From Verrucomicrobiales bacterium (GTDB lineage Bacteria > Verrucomicrobiota > Verrucomicrobiia > Limisphaerales > J093), in NCBI GenBank assembly GCA_015075445.1, contig JABTUJ010000003.1, forward strand, positions 186,001-250,000: DNA of 64,000 nt, given 5' to 3'. Both the position numbers and the translations under genes were made by a program. The notes under the pieces were generated by a model. It did no database searches. It saw only the letters and a program-made list of their open reading frames with translations, and was not told the origin of the DNA. The stretch's first letter is position 1. Each line of letters opens with the position of its first letter. This document shows, one piece after another, positions 9,213 through 17,462 of this stretch.

Positions 9213-10616
9213 ATGAACCGCAAGGATCGGGATCGCATTAAGCTGCCCCACGAGTGCAGCGCGAGGTCTGGCCGGCACGGGTTTCCGCTCCGCTCGCTGA
9301 TCGTGCTGGTGGCGGCCAACGCAGCCTTTGTTGCCGCCGATGAAGTTGTCCTGTGGAACAAACTCGGCAGTGTGGCCGAGGTGCTCCACAGCGAGGTCGG
9401 CCCAGGCGGCACGATTCATGGAAGTGAGTACGCCTTCGAGCCGGCCCAGTTCGGGCTGGGATACGTGCGGAAGGCCACGGGGCCCAACTACGTGAGCTTT
9501 CCTGGTGCCCTGCTGGGGCAGGTGACGCATCGCGGGACGGTGGAGGTGTGGATCAACCCGAAAGTCCCGCGTCCGGTGCCGTTCGAGTACGGCATCTTCG
9601 ACTTGGTGTGTGGCCCGTACGGAGCGGACGGGAACATCATGTTGACGTGGGGCGATGGCGTGAGTGGCCAGGGTCTCATGGGTGATGTGGTCTTCCGACT
9701 CGATCGCAGCGATGAGGCCTATACCGGTCCGGAAGCGCAACAGTTCGTCGCGACGCCCGGGGTCCCGTTTCATGCGGCCCTGTGTTGGGATATCCAGGGG
9801 ATCGCGGGGACGACCGACACGGTCCGGGTGTACCGGGATGGAGAGTTGGTAAACCGCTCCACCATGCGGTGGGATCCCAGTGGTACTGACCGGCGCGACA
9901 TCATCCTCGGGTTCAGTCCCGATGGTCAGGGCCAGGACAAGTTCATCACGGACAACATCGTCCTCTGGAACTACGCGAAGACGGTTTTCACCGACCGCTT
10001 CCTTGAGGCCCCCGGCCTGCGGGTGAGCGCACCGGTGAGCCAGGTCAGTTGCCTGGGGCAGTCCGTCGCCTTTGCGGTGGCGGCCAGCGGCCTGCCGCCC
10101 TTCACCTACCAATGGTTCTTCAACGGTGCGGCGATCGCGGGGCAGACTGACTCCACTCTGATGCTGATACGGTTGCAGACGGGGCAATCCGGGTCTTACT
10201 GGGTCGAGGTCACCGACGCTTCCGGGCGCCGCTGCACGAGCGAGCCGGCTGCGCTGATCGTTGGAGATGCCTGCGTGGATCTCCACCTGTACGCCGGCAT
10301 GAACATCACCGGCGAAAGCGGCCGCACCTACGAGCTCTGCTACACGACCGATCTCCGCAACACCAGCCTGAGCACCTGGACGGCGTTGGCCACGAACGTC
10401 ATGAGCGATTCGGGCTGGTTCTACGTCGACCCGGCATCAGCCTCCTCCCCCCGGCGATTCTATGGTGTGAGGTTGCTGCGTGATAGGGGTCAGTTCCACA
10501 CATGTGACATTGGCCGCCGCGCATGCGTCGGGGATCACAGCGGCCACACCAGCCAGAGCAGCGGGATGCTGAGGCCGATGATGAGCAGTTCGAGGGGCAG
10601 ACCCAGCCGCCAGTAG
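9213..10616 (+). CDS. Secreted LamG/Ig-like protein
   Basis: A 467-residue protein, predicted to be exported. The ATG at 9213 has an AGAAAGG ribosome-binding site about ten bases upstream and gives a signal-like segment (FPLRSLIVLVAANAAFVAA). Residues 35-270 form a concanavalin-like laminin G fold (HRGTVEVWINPKVPRP ... CWDIQGIAGTTDTVRVY). Residues 275-340 form an Ig-like domain (YQWFFNGAAIAGQTDS). A C-terminal beta-rich tail ends in RRFYGVRLL, where homologous tails normally stop. The frame runs 35 codons further, into a GGGGTCA-type repeat and the 3' end of the convergent transporter gene. The last 82 bases therefore overlap the opposite gene, and the original stop was probably lost at the repeat insertion. 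Confidence 0.8.
   Translation: MNRKDRDRIKLPHECSARSGRHGFPLRSLIVLVAANAAFVAADEVVLWNKLGSVAEVLHSEVGPGGTIHGSEYAFEPAQFGLGYVRKATGPNYVSFPGALLGQVTHRGTVEVWINPKVPRPVPFEYGIFDLVCGPYGADGNIMLTWGDGVSGQGLMGDVVFRLDRSDEAYTGPEAQQFVATPGVPFHAALCWDIQGIAGTTDTVRVYRDGELVNRSTMRWDPSGTDRRDIILGFSPDGQGQDKFITDNIVLWNYAKTVFTDRFLEAPGLRVSAPVSQVSCLGQSVAFAVAASGLPPFTYQWFFNGAAIAGQTDSTLMLIRLQTGQSGSYWVEVTDASGRRCTSEPAALIVGDACVDLHLYAGMNITGESGRTYELCYTTDLRNTSLSTWTALATNVMSDSGWFYVDPASASSPRRFYGVRLLRDRGQFHTCDIGRRACVGDHSGHTSQSSGMLRPMMSSSRGRPSRQ
10486..10513 (+). repeat. Solo GGGGTCA...ACATGTGACA repeat terminus
   Basis: This 28-bp stretch matches the left end of the 104-bp inverted-repeat element at 19517-19620 (shared GGGGTCA and ACATGTGACA). 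It sits exactly where the coding sequence of the LamG protein should end, between convergent genes. It looks like a solo terminus or remnant of the same dispersed element. Confidence 0.5.
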
Positions 10617-12391
10617 TCGCCGAAGTGGAATCCGCCCGGTCCGAGGATCAGGGTGTTGTTCTGATGGCCGATCGGCGTCAGAAAGGCGCACGAAGCCCCG
10701 ATGGCCACCGCCATGAGGAAGGCGTCCGGGCGGGCTTCGAGCCGGGCCGCGGCACTGATGGCGACGGGGCACATCACGGCGGCGGTGGCGGCGTTGTTCA
10801 TGAAATCCGAGAGGGTCATGGCGACCACCAAGATCAACGTGACAGCGAGCAGCGGGTGACCACGGGCGAGGTTGTCCAGCAGCACGCGGGCGATGAGGTC
10901 AGCGGTGCCGGTCGAGGCCATGGCGCCGGCCATCGGGATCAGGGCACCCAGCAGGACGATCACCGGCCAGTCCACGGCCTCGTAGACGTTGCGGGGCGAC
11001 ACGACGCGGAACGCGAGGCAGGCCAGCACCCCCATGGCAAACGCGATGGCCGCAGGCAGCAGCCCGAGCGCGGCCACAGCCACCGTCGTCGCCAGGATGA
11101 GAGTGGCGGTGAGGGCCTGCCGCGGGTTCGGAATCCGCAGGGCGCGGGGTGCGAGCGGCACGCATCCGTACTCGTTGGCGAAAGTCAGCACTGAAGCCGG
11201 CGGGCCCTGGACCAAGAGGACGTCCCCTGCCTGGAAGTGTTCCGAGCGTAGCCGCCGGATGGAGCGTTTGCCCTGTCGGGACAAGGCCAGCAGATTGATC
11301 CCAAACCGGGTGCGCAGCAGGACGTCGGTCGCCGAACGGTTGATCAGGTCGGTCTCGGGTCGCACCGCTAGCTCGATCAGCGCCACGTCGCCGGCGTCGG
11401 TGGTCTGACTGCGGGGTTTGGACTCCGCGGTGTCGGTTTCGCGGCGCGCCCCTTCGGCGGTTGCGACAGGCGACGGAGTGCCCTTGTCCGGGGGGGTGAC
11501 CGGCACGTCCTCGACCAGCTTGAGGCCAAGCTGGGAAAGCACGGTGGCCATGGATTTGGGTTCCGCTTCGATCACCAGGATGTCATCGGGTCGGAGCTTG
11601 CGGGCCGGGCTGGGGACCGCGAGGCGGAACTCCCCCCGCACGAAACCGACGATCTGGGCATCGGCCTTCTCGAACTCCTCGCCCAGTTCGCGCAGCGTCC
11701 GTCCGGCGGCCTTGCTGTCCTTGGTCACGCGGGCCTCGGTCAGGTAGGCGCCCGTCTCGAACTCCTCCGCGCCGGCCCGCTCCCGGGCCGGCACCAGCCG
11801 CCAGCCCACCAGCGTGATGAAGAGGACGCCGCACACCGCCAGGGAAAGCCCCACTGGCGTGAAGTCGAACACCCCGAAGTGCCCGGCACCCGTGGTGGCG
11901 CGGAAGCCCGACACAATGAGGTTCGGGGGCGTGCCGATGAGGGTGGTCATCCCGCCCAGGATGGAGCCGAACGCCAGCGGCATGAGGATCCGGCCCGGCG
12001 GCAGCTTATGCTTGTTCGCGGCCTGGATGGCCACGGGCATCAGCAGGGCTAGCGCGCCGATGTTGTTCATGAAGGCCGAGAGAAAAGCGCCCAACCCGGT
12101 GAGCAGGGCGATCGTGGTGACGGGTCCGGCCGAGGATGGCAGCACCCGTTGCGTGAGGGCGTCGATGGCGCCGGAGGTCTGGAGTCCCCGGCTGAGCACC
12201 AGCACACAGGCCACCGTGATGACGGCGGGGTGACCGAAGCCGACGAACGCGTCGGTCCGCGGCACCAACCCCGCCAGCACACAGGCCAGCAACGCGCCCA
12301 GGGCCACCATGTCGTGGCGCCACCGACCCCAGAGGAACATGCCAACGGTGGCCGACAGAATCAGCAGGATGAGCAACTGGTCCGTGGTCAT
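10535..12391 (-). CDS. SLC13-type anion permease with two TrkA-C domains
   Basis: A 618-residue inner-membrane transporter of the divalent-anion:Na+ symporter (SLC13/DASS) or sulfate-permease-like family. The N-terminal half has about five membrane helices, including FMNNIGALALLMPVAI and FGSILGGMTTLIGTPPNLIVS, the typical re-entrant substrate loop with an NNxxA and TPPN signature. The centre holds two RCK_C/TrkA-C regulatory domains (about residues 205-290 and 335-400). The C-terminal half repeats the transport motif (DFMNNAATAAVMCPVAI and LTPIGHQNNTLILGPGG). Likely substrates are sulfate, phosphate or dicarboxylates; the sequence does not decide. Its ATG overlaps the stop of a 44-codon ORF (ATGA), suggesting translational coupling. 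It is convergent with the LamG gene on the left. Confidence 0.9.
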   Translation of the reverse strand: MTTDQLLILLILSATVGMFLWGRWRHDMVALGALLACVLAGLVPRTDAFVGFGHPAVITVACVLVLSRGLQTSGAIDALTQRVLPSSAGPVTTIALLTGLGAFLSAFMNNIGALALLMPVAIQAANKHKLPPGRILMPLAFGSILGGMTTLIGTPPNLIVSGFRATTGAGHFGVFDFTPVGLSLAVCGVLFITLVGWRLVPARERAGAEEFETGAYLTEARVTKDSKAAGRTLRELGEEFEKADAQIVGFVRGEFRLAVPSPARKLRPDDILVIEAEPKSMATVLSQLGLKLVEDVPVTPPDKGTPSPVATAEGARRETDTAESKPRSQTTDAGDVALIELAVRPETDLINRSATDVLLRTRFGINLLALSRQGKRSIRRLRSEHFQAGDVLLVQGPPASVLTFANEYGCVPLAPRALRIPNPRQALTATLILATTVAVAALGLLPAAIAFAMGVLACLAFRVVSPRNVYEAVDWPVIVLLGALIPMAGAMASTGTADLIARVLLDNLARGHPLLAVTLILVVAMTLSDFMNNAATAAVMCPVAISAAARLEARPDAFLMAVAIGASCAFLTPIGHQNNTLILGPGGFHFGDYWRLGLPLELLIIGLSIPLLWLVWPL

Positions 12392-12522
12392 GGTGGTGAG
12401 CCGACAGGGCTATGCGGGCGCGTCAGGGCCGTTCGCCGGATGAAACCGCTACGGCCTTCGTCGGCCTCGGGCATCCGTTCCAAGAGCTGGAGGGGGATCT
12501 TCACGCCCACCGGTCTGGTCAT
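12388..12522 (-). CDS. Tiny ribbon-helix-helix-like ORF coupled to the permease
   Basis: A 44-residue ORF whose TGA stop overlaps the ATG of the SLC13 permease gene by four bases. Residues 3-33 (PVGVKIPLQLLERMPE ... GRSGFIRRTAL) have the pattern of a CopG/Arc ribbon-helix-helix domain: a beta strand of alternating residues, a helix LQLLERM, a turn with GRSGFIRR, and the start of helix 2. The C-terminus is Pro-rich and appears to cut helix 2 short, so it may be a degenerate regulator or a leader ORF. No strong Shine-Dalgarno precedes the ATG. Recognition rests on pattern only. Confidence 0.4.
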   Translation of the reverse strand: MTRPVGVKIPLQLLERMPEADEGRSGFIRRTALTRPHSPVGSPP

Positions 12523-12773
12523 GCTCGCGGCTATTAGCGCCCAGGGCGGCCCGAGTCAAGGAGCGTGCCGGCCGTGGCGGAGACCGACTCTCCGACATGC
12601 TGGTGCGTTTGAGTTTGGGGGAGGGGATACCCAGGGACAAGCCCAGGGGTTGGCGGCGTTCGTGGAGCGCCCAGAGAACGCCCCCGTGCCGGATGTGTCC
12701 GGCCGGGCGGCGAAGCCGACGCGGGGAGCGCCGATGCCATGACCCCAGGCACGGCAGCCGGTCCACACGCGTT
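12523..12773. other. Non-coding spacer between fucosidase and permease genes
   Basis: This spacer separates two minus-strand genes, the fucosidase (stop at 12774) and the small ORF before the permease. No convincing gene, RNA fold or transposon end was found in it; frames crossing it are low-complexity Arg/Pro-rich shadows. The promoter of the permease unit should lie here, but no clear -35/-10 pair stands out. Confidence 0.4.
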
Positions 12774-14585
12774 TCAGGGGTGCAGTTCAAACTCCGCAAT
12801 CGCGAAGCCCACCCGGGCATGCGCGATGAACAGCCTCACCTTGCGGGCCGTGACCGGATTGAACCTCACCTCTGCCCGCCCGCCGGACAGCGTGCCTTTC
12901 TGCACCTTCCTCCAAGACGCGCCATCGAACACCGCGATCTGAAAGTCGCGGACGCGTCCGAGGGCATCGTGCCACTCCTGGATCACCGCCTGGGAAAACT
13001 CCGTCGGCTCGCCCAAGTCCACTTCGAGGAACGCCCCGCTGCTGCCAGGGGCGGGGGCCCAGCGGGTGGTTTCGTCGCCGTCCACCGCATTGGCAGGCGC
13101 GAACACCTGCCGGTCCGGGAAGGTGTTGCTGGCGGTGGCCGCTTTCCCCTCGGCGAGCGACCGCCGGGCGGTCCTCAACGGCGGGATGTCCATCGCCGAG
13201 CCGTCCAACTTGAGTGCGATGACCGTGGCGATCGGCTGCCGGTCCGCGGCCGGCACCCGCAGGCTCAACCGTTCGTTCGACTGGCGGACCTCGAGGTCGC
13301 CGCCGGTGAGCACGCGGCTGGACAGGACGTTGCGGGGGAGGGGAGGAAGGCGGAGGACGTCGGTGACCGGCCATTCAAACACGTGCAGGTAAAGCGTATC
13401 GCCCTGGCGCGTGCTGGCGCCCCAGTTGCCCGGCTTGAACGGTCCTCCGCGCGTGCCGTAGATGGCCTCGCCATGGGTTGCCAGCCAGGCGCCGATCTCC
13501 TGGAGGCGCTCGACCTGCCGCGGCTCGATGCGGCCATCCGGCATGGGACCGACGTTCAGGAGCAGGTTGCCGTCGCCCCCCGCGCAGGTGATGAGCGTGC
13601 GCAGACATTCGGCGAGCGACTTCATCCCGTGCCCTGGGCTCCAGGCCCACTGCCAGCAGAGGCTGACGCAGGATTCCCACGGCCGATCGAGGTTGAAGCG
13701 GCCCAGTTGCTGCTCGGGCGTGTCGAAGTCCCCCGCGAAGAGACCGGGCTTGGACGTGCCCGCCATGCCGTCGCGCGCCTTGCTCACGCGGTTGTTGACC
13801 AGCAAGGACGGCTGCAAGGTGCGGCAATAGGTGTAGAGGTCGCGGCCGCGCGTCTCGTCCCAGGGCTCCTCCCATTCGCCGTCGAACCACAGGACGCCGA
13901 GCGGGCCGTAGTTCAGGATGAGTTCGGCAACCTGGCCCTTCAGATAGGCGGTGTAGCGATCCATATGGGGAGCGGGCTTGCGCGACTTTCCGCCCGGGCT
14001 GCCCAGCGGATAGTCCGGATGCCACCAGTCGCAGATCGAGTAGTACAGGCCGAACAGGATGCCCTCGCGCCGGCACGCCTCGGCCAACTCGCGCAGCACG
14101 TCCCGTTTGAAGGGCGTGCTCATGATGTCGTAGTCGGTGTGCCGCGAATCCCACAGGCAGAAGCCGTCGTGGTGCTTCGAGGTGAAGACGAGGTATTTCA
14201 TGCCAGCGGCTTTCGCGACGGCCACCCATTCGGCGGCGCTGAACTTGGCGGGGTTGAACTCCCGGTAAAGCAGGTCGTACTGCTTCACCGGCACCCCCGC
14301 GCCTCGCGACCAGCCGATCTCGGTGCCCTTCAGGCTCACGGGCCCCCAGTGGATGAACATGCCGAAGCGCATGGCTTGCCAGTCCGCCAACGCCGCCGCA
14401 TCCGTGGGCGGCGGCTCGGCCGCTGGCAGGCTGGTGAACACCGCGGCGAGTGGCGCGACGGTCCACGCGACCAGTTGCGTCAGGAAACGGCGTGGGGATG
14501 GCCGCCATCGAAGCGAGCGTACGCGCGCTTTGCGCAAGGGCTCCCGGGTCGCGAAGGCGTCGTGGCCTGGCACAGTTGAGCGCAT
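12774..14585 (-). CDS. Alpha-L-fucosidase, GH29, with C-terminal discoidin-like domain
   Basis: A secreted exo-glycosidase of 603 residues that removes terminal L-fucose from glycans such as fucoidan or host/algal oligosaccharides. The ATG at 14585 has a GAAAGG ribosome-binding site nine bases upstream and leads a long signal peptide (RFLTQLVAWTVAPLAAVFTSLPA). The GH29 (beta/alpha)8 barrel is complete: RFGMFIHWGPVSLKG, FTSKHHDGFCLWDS, and the nucleophile Asp in GVLWFDGEWEEPW. GGDGNLLLNVGPMPDGRI marks the barrel end. A beta-sandwich follows, and the last 130 residues form an F5/8 type C (discoidin-like) module (NAVDGDETTRWAPAP). Length and domain order are typical for bacterial GH29 enzymes. 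Confidence 0.93.
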   Translation of the reverse strand: MRSTVPGHDAFATREPLRKARVRSLRWRPSPRRFLTQLVAWTVAPLAAVFTSLPAAEPPPTDAAALADWQAMRFGMFIHWGPVSLKGTEIGWSRGAGVPVKQYDLLYREFNPAKFSAAEWVAVAKAAGMKYLVFTSKHHDGFCLWDSRHTDYDIMSTPFKRDVLRELAEACRREGILFGLYYSICDWWHPDYPLGSPGGKSRKPAPHMDRYTAYLKGQVAELILNYGPLGVLWFDGEWEEPWDETRGRDLYTYCRTLQPSLLVNNRVSKARDGMAGTSKPGLFAGDFDTPEQQLGRFNLDRPWESCVSLCWQWAWSPGHGMKSLAECLRTLITCAGGDGNLLLNVGPMPDGRIEPRQVERLQEIGAWLATHGEAIYGTRGGPFKPGNWGASTRQGDTLYLHVFEWPVTDVLRLPPLPRNVLSSRVLTGGDLEVRQSNERLSLRVPAADRQPIATVIALKLDGSAMDIPPLRTARRSLAEGKAATASNTFPDRQVFAPANAVDGDETTRWAPAPGSSGAFLEVDLGEPTEFSQAVIQEWHDALGRVRDFQIAVFDGASWRKVQKGTLSGGRAEVRFNPVTARKVRLFIAHARVGFAIAEFELHP

Positions 14586-14652
14586 GGGCGTTTGCCTTTC
14601 GACGTGGCTGCAGCGTGTCTGGCCCGCAGCGCGAGTCAAGGAAATCGGCCCT

Positions 14653-14668
14653 GGGGTCAAGAATTGAC
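14653..14668 (+). repeat. Solo GGGGTCAA...ATTGAC repeat terminus
   Basis: The 16-bp sequence GGGGTCAAGAATTGAC matches the arm of the inverted-repeat element at 19521-19536 (GGGGTCAAACATTGAC) at 14 of 16 positions. It lies in the short gap between the divergent fucosidase gene and a small secreted-protein gene, and could affect their promoters. Confidence 0.45.
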
Positions 14669-14715
14669 TCTCTGGACTTGCCGCGGCCAGCGTCTACTTT
14701 GCGCCCAACGAAACC

Positions 14716-15237
14716 ATGAAGACTGCCTTGCCGCTTTCGTTCGTCCTCCTCCTGTCCCTGGCTGAGGTCCGGACGCAGGAGAACACCACTCATCCGGAGA
14801 CCCAACCGTCACCCGAACGTCCCGCGCCGGCCGCGACCTCGCCCGAACCAGCTCCCGCGGACGCGGAAGCGCGCTTTCAGGCGATGCTCACGAACGCGTC
14901 GCTCACGGGGCGATGGGCGCCGCTGCGGGAGGGCGTGCTCGGCGAGGAGCGGGGCGGCGACAGCTACCAGATCGTGGGCGCGACCAAGGTTGCCGGGGAG
15001 ACCTGGGTCGTCCGCGCCAAGTTGCGGTATCGCGAACGGGAGTTCGTTCTGCCCATCCCGGTCCAGGTGAAGTTCGCAGGTGATACGGCGATCCTGATCG
15101 TGGACAAGCTGGCGATTCCCGACGGGGGCACCTATTCCGCCCGGGTGATGTTCTACGAACACACCTACAGCGGCATGTGGACGGGCGGGCGGGGCGGCGG
15201 CCTGCTTTACGGCGTGATCACGAACGCGAAAGAGTAG
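14716..15237 (+). CDS. Small secreted protein of unknown function
   Basis: A 173-residue predicted periplasmic or secreted protein. A signal peptide (MKTALPLSFVLLLSLAEVRT) is followed by a Pro/Ala/Glu-rich linker to about residue 55. A beta-rich domain follows (SYQIVGATKVAGETWVVRAK ... FVLPIPVQVKFAGDTAILIVDKL ... TYSARVMFYEHTYSGMW). I recall similar proteins in Planctomycetes and Verrucomicrobia, annotated only as hypothetical. It is the first gene of a compact same-strand run with a membrane protein (16 bp downstream) and an MFS transporter, so co-transcription is likely. Confidence 0.72.
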   Translation: MKTALPLSFVLLLSLAEVRTQENTTHPETQPSPERPAPAATSPEPAPADAEARFQAMLTNASLTGRWAPLREGVLGEERGGDSYQIVGATKVAGETWVVRAKLRYREREFVLPIPVQVKFAGDTAILIVDKLAIPDGGTYSARVMFYEHTYSGMWTGGRGGGLLYGVITNAKE

Positions 15238-15252
15238 CGTGGCGGCCTGCCC

Positions 15253-15756
15253 ATGACCGCTGGCGAGGGGTTGATCCGCGGAACCGCCTGGCTCGCCCTG
15301 ACCCTGTACGTGGCGAGTGAAGTGGCTCGGGGCCCGGGTCGCCGGGGCGTGTCCCATCGGCTTGCTGTCTGCTGGTTGAGTTCGTTGGGATGCGCGGCGT
15401 TGCTCGGCCACATCCTGTGTGCGTTCGAGTTCCACCACCACTGGAGTCACGCCGCGGCCTACGCGGATACTGCCCGCCAGACGGCCGCACTCACCGGCTG
15501 GAACTGGGGCGGCGGGCTGTATGTGAACTATGCCTTCGCCGCCGTGTGGGTCGGCGAGGCCGCCCGCCTGTGGCTCACGCGAACGTGGATCGACGGGCGG
15601 GTGGGGTGGGGCACCTGGCTGGTTCGCGGCTTCTTTTTGTTCATGTTCCTGAATGGCGCGGTGATCTTCGTCACGGGACCCGCGCGCTGGTTCGGGTTGC
15701 TGGGCTGTTTGACGCTGGCGGTGTGGTGGTGGAGACCAACGGGGAGGAGGTCCTGA
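15253..15756 (+). CDS. Predicted integral membrane protein
   Basis: A 167-residue protein with about four hydrophobic segments (near residues 9-23, 43-60, 90-105 and 122-160, the last including LVRGFFLFMFLNGAVIF and WFGLLGCLTLAVWWW). His-rich loops (FEFHHHWSHAAAYADTA) lie between the membrane segments and might bind metal or haem, but no family was recognised. It sits between a small secreted protein and an MFS transporter, with only one base between its stop and the MFS start codon. This suggests a shared transcript and possibly a shared transport-related role. Confidence 0.68.
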   Translation: MTAGEGLIRGTAWLALTLYVASEVARGPGRRGVSHRLAVCWLSSLGCAALLGHILCAFEFHHHWSHAAAYADTARQTAALTGWNWGGGLYVNYAFAAVWVGEAARLWLTRTWIDGRVGWGTWLVRGFFLFMFLNGAVIFVTGPARWFGLLGCLTLAVWWWRPTGRRS

Positions 15757-15757
15757 A

Positions 15758-17056
15758 ATGACCGACTCGACCCCACCCGAGAAGCCGGGGCCGACCGGTG
15801 GCGGGCGTCTCGCCTGGACGCAAGTGGTGCTCGCCTCGGTGCTCATGCTCGCGACCTTGCCGGGACGCACACAGGGGCTGGCCCTGGTGACGGAGCCCTT
15901 GCTGGCCGACCTGCGGCTTGACCGGTTGACCTACGCGCACCTGAACCTGGTGGCGACGCTGATAGGAGCGCTGTTCTGCCTGCCCACCGGTTGGGCGATT
16001 GACCGCTTCGGGTTACGTGGGACAACGACGGCCGTGGTGCTGACATTGGGCCTGAGCGTGACGATGTTGGGCGGCATCACGGTCGGTCTGGTACCGCTGT
16101 TTCTCCTGCTGTTGGCCAGCCGGGCGCTGGGACAGAGTGCCCTGTCGGTGTGCAGCATCACCACCGTGGCTCGCTGGTTTCCCGGGCGCGCCGGGTTTGC
16201 CATGGGCGTGTATTCGGTGCTGTTGAGCGTGTGGTTTGCCGCAGCGTTCGGCGTTATTGGCTGGTCCGTGCGTGCGCACGGTTGGCGCGCGGCGTGGCTG
16301 CAGATGGCCTTCGTCCTGGTGCTGGTGATCACGCCGGCAGTCGCGCTGATCCATCGGGAGCCACGGTCGGGCCGGGGCCGGGCGGGTTCGCCGGCGGATG
16401 GCGTGGCCGGGGAGGATCGGGAGGTGTCGGGACTGGTTCCGGGGGAGGGAGGCATTGGCCTTACCTTGCCGGAAGCCTTGCGGACCGGGGCGTTTTGGCT
16501 GTTCGCCGGTGGGGCGGCGGCGTTCAACCTGGTGGCCTCCGGGCTGGGCCTGTTCAACGAGGCGGTGCTGGCGGAACGCGGGTTCAGTCAGCGAACGTTT
16601 CATGGGTTTCTGGCGGCGAGTGCGCTGCTTTCGCTGGGTGGCCAGTTTCTGGGGGGATGGCTGACGCGGCGTTGGCGGCACCAGGCGATCCTGAGTGTGG
16701 CGTTGCTGCTGTACGCCGCGGGCCTGGCGGGGCTGGCCATGACCCGCCAGTGGTGGCAACTCGCGGGCGTCGCGATGCTGTTGGGCGTCGCGGGGGGGAT
16801 GATCATGGTGATCTTCTTCGCGGTGTGGGGCGACCTGTTTGGCCAACGGCAGTTGGGCAGGATTCAGGGGGCGGCGCAGATGGTCACCGTGGTTTCGTCC
16901 GCGTTGGGCCCGGTCGTGTTTGCGGCCGGCGTCGCGCGCAGCGGTTCGTACGCGCCGGTCCTGCTGGTGCTGGCCGGCGTCGGGCTGTTGCTGGCTGCGG
17001 CGGCGCCCTTCGTGCGGCGTCCGCCGGGCGCTTGCCCCGTTGGCAGCAGCGGTTAG
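15758..17056 (+). CDS. Major facilitator superfamily transporter
   Basis: A 432-residue inner-membrane secondary transporter with the usual 12 predicted helices in two halves joined by a charged central loop (HREPRSGRGRAGSPADG, about residues 205-225). The cytoplasmic loop 2-3 motif is present in relaxed form (GWAIDRFGLRGTTT). A long N-terminal helix 1 region (VVLASVLMLATLPGRTQGLALV) follows. The overall pattern resembles oxalate/formate- or nitrate-type MFS proteins of Planctomycetes and Verrucomicrobia, but the substrate cannot be assigned. The ATG lies one base after the upstream membrane-protein stop, so the two are probably co-expressed. Confidence 0.85.
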   Translation: MTDSTPPEKPGPTGGGRLAWTQVVLASVLMLATLPGRTQGLALVTEPLLADLRLDRLTYAHLNLVATLIGALFCLPTGWAIDRFGLRGTTTAVVLTLGLSVTMLGGITVGLVPLFLLLLASRALGQSALSVCSITTVARWFPGRAGFAMGVYSVLLSVWFAAAFGVIGWSVRAHGWRAAWLQMAFVLVLVITPAVALIHREPRSGRGRAGSPADGVAGEDREVSGLVPGEGGIGLTLPEALRTGAFWLFAGGAAAFNLVASGLGLFNEAVLAERGFSQRTFHGFLAASALLSLGGQFLGGWLTRRWRHQAILSVALLLYAAGLAGLAMTRQWWQLAGVAMLLGVAGGMIMVIFFAVWGDLFGQRQLGRIQGAAQMVTVVSSALGPVVFAAGVARSGSYAPVLLVLAGVGLLLAAAAPFVRRPPGACPVGSSG

Positions 17057-17076
17057 AGTGCGGCCTGGCGACACGC

Positions 17077-17238
17077 ATGAACGCAGGCCCGTTACTGGAT
17101 GCGGTGGTGGCGGCACTGACCGAAGCCCGGTTGGAGGCCGTCCTCATTGGGAACGCGGCGGCCGCACTCCAGGGCGCGCCGGTGACCACCGTGGGCTTCG
17201 ATTTCATGTTTCGTTCCACTGGAGAAGACTCTGCGTGA
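17077..17238 (+). pseudogene. Truncated nucleotidyltransferase-like fragment
   Basis: This 53-codon fragment reads LIGNAAAALQGAPVTTVGFDFMFR. The pattern matches the beginning of nucleotidyltransferase-fold proteins of the AbiEii/MNT-like kind (VGxAAAxxxGxPxxTxDxDFM), but the first catalytic Asp of D-F-D is Gly here. The frame stops after STGEDSA, where the family normally continues for another 100 or more residues. The stop overlaps the GTG start of the next small ORF. It is best read as a remnant of a mobile nucleotidyltransferase gene pair. Confidence 0.6.
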
Positions 17239-17402
17239 AAGGCAGCGGTGAGCGTCGAAGACGGGAGCGCGCCTTGCGGGTTCTGCGCCGGGAAAACGAG
17301 CGCGCGGTGCTGGAACTCATCCGGCGCCGGTTGGCGTTGCCCGTCGAAAAGCGTCTCAACTTCCTGCGGGTCCGCGTGCCGGGCGGGGGTTCGCGTCTTT
17401 GA
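17235..17402 (+). CDS. Small basic protein next to nucleotidyltransferase remnant
   Basis: A 55-residue, strongly basic ORF starting with GTG, four bases before the end of the preceding fragment (GTGA overlap). Its core (REN ERAVLELIRRRLALP and KRLNFLRVRVPGGGSRL) has the pattern of small helical proteins often encoded beside MNT-type nucleotidyltransferases. These end in RTNFLRxRxPGGGSxL. In complete loci the pair resembles a toxin-antitoxin or phase-variable unit. Here the partner is truncated, so this ORF is probably a relic, although it is intact. Confidence 0.5.
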   Translation: MKGSGERRRRERALRVLRRENERAVLELIRRRLALPVEKRLNFLRVRVPGGGSRL

Positions 17403-17462
17403 GCGCTACGACCGCCGCAGGGCAGCCCTCGCCGGCGGCCTCCGCGCTAGCCGGTGAAGCCC

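Noticed and set aside
12449..12820. 123-codon minus-strand frame between permease and fucosidase
   Set aside because: Low-complexity Arg/Pro-rich sequence with no start signal; it overlaps the fucosidase end and the better-supported small ORF.
12597..14579. Long 660-codon plus-strand frame opposite the fucosidase
   Set aside because: It is antisense to a clear GH29 gene, Arg/Ala/Gly-rich and without any motif; a GC-rich shadow frame.
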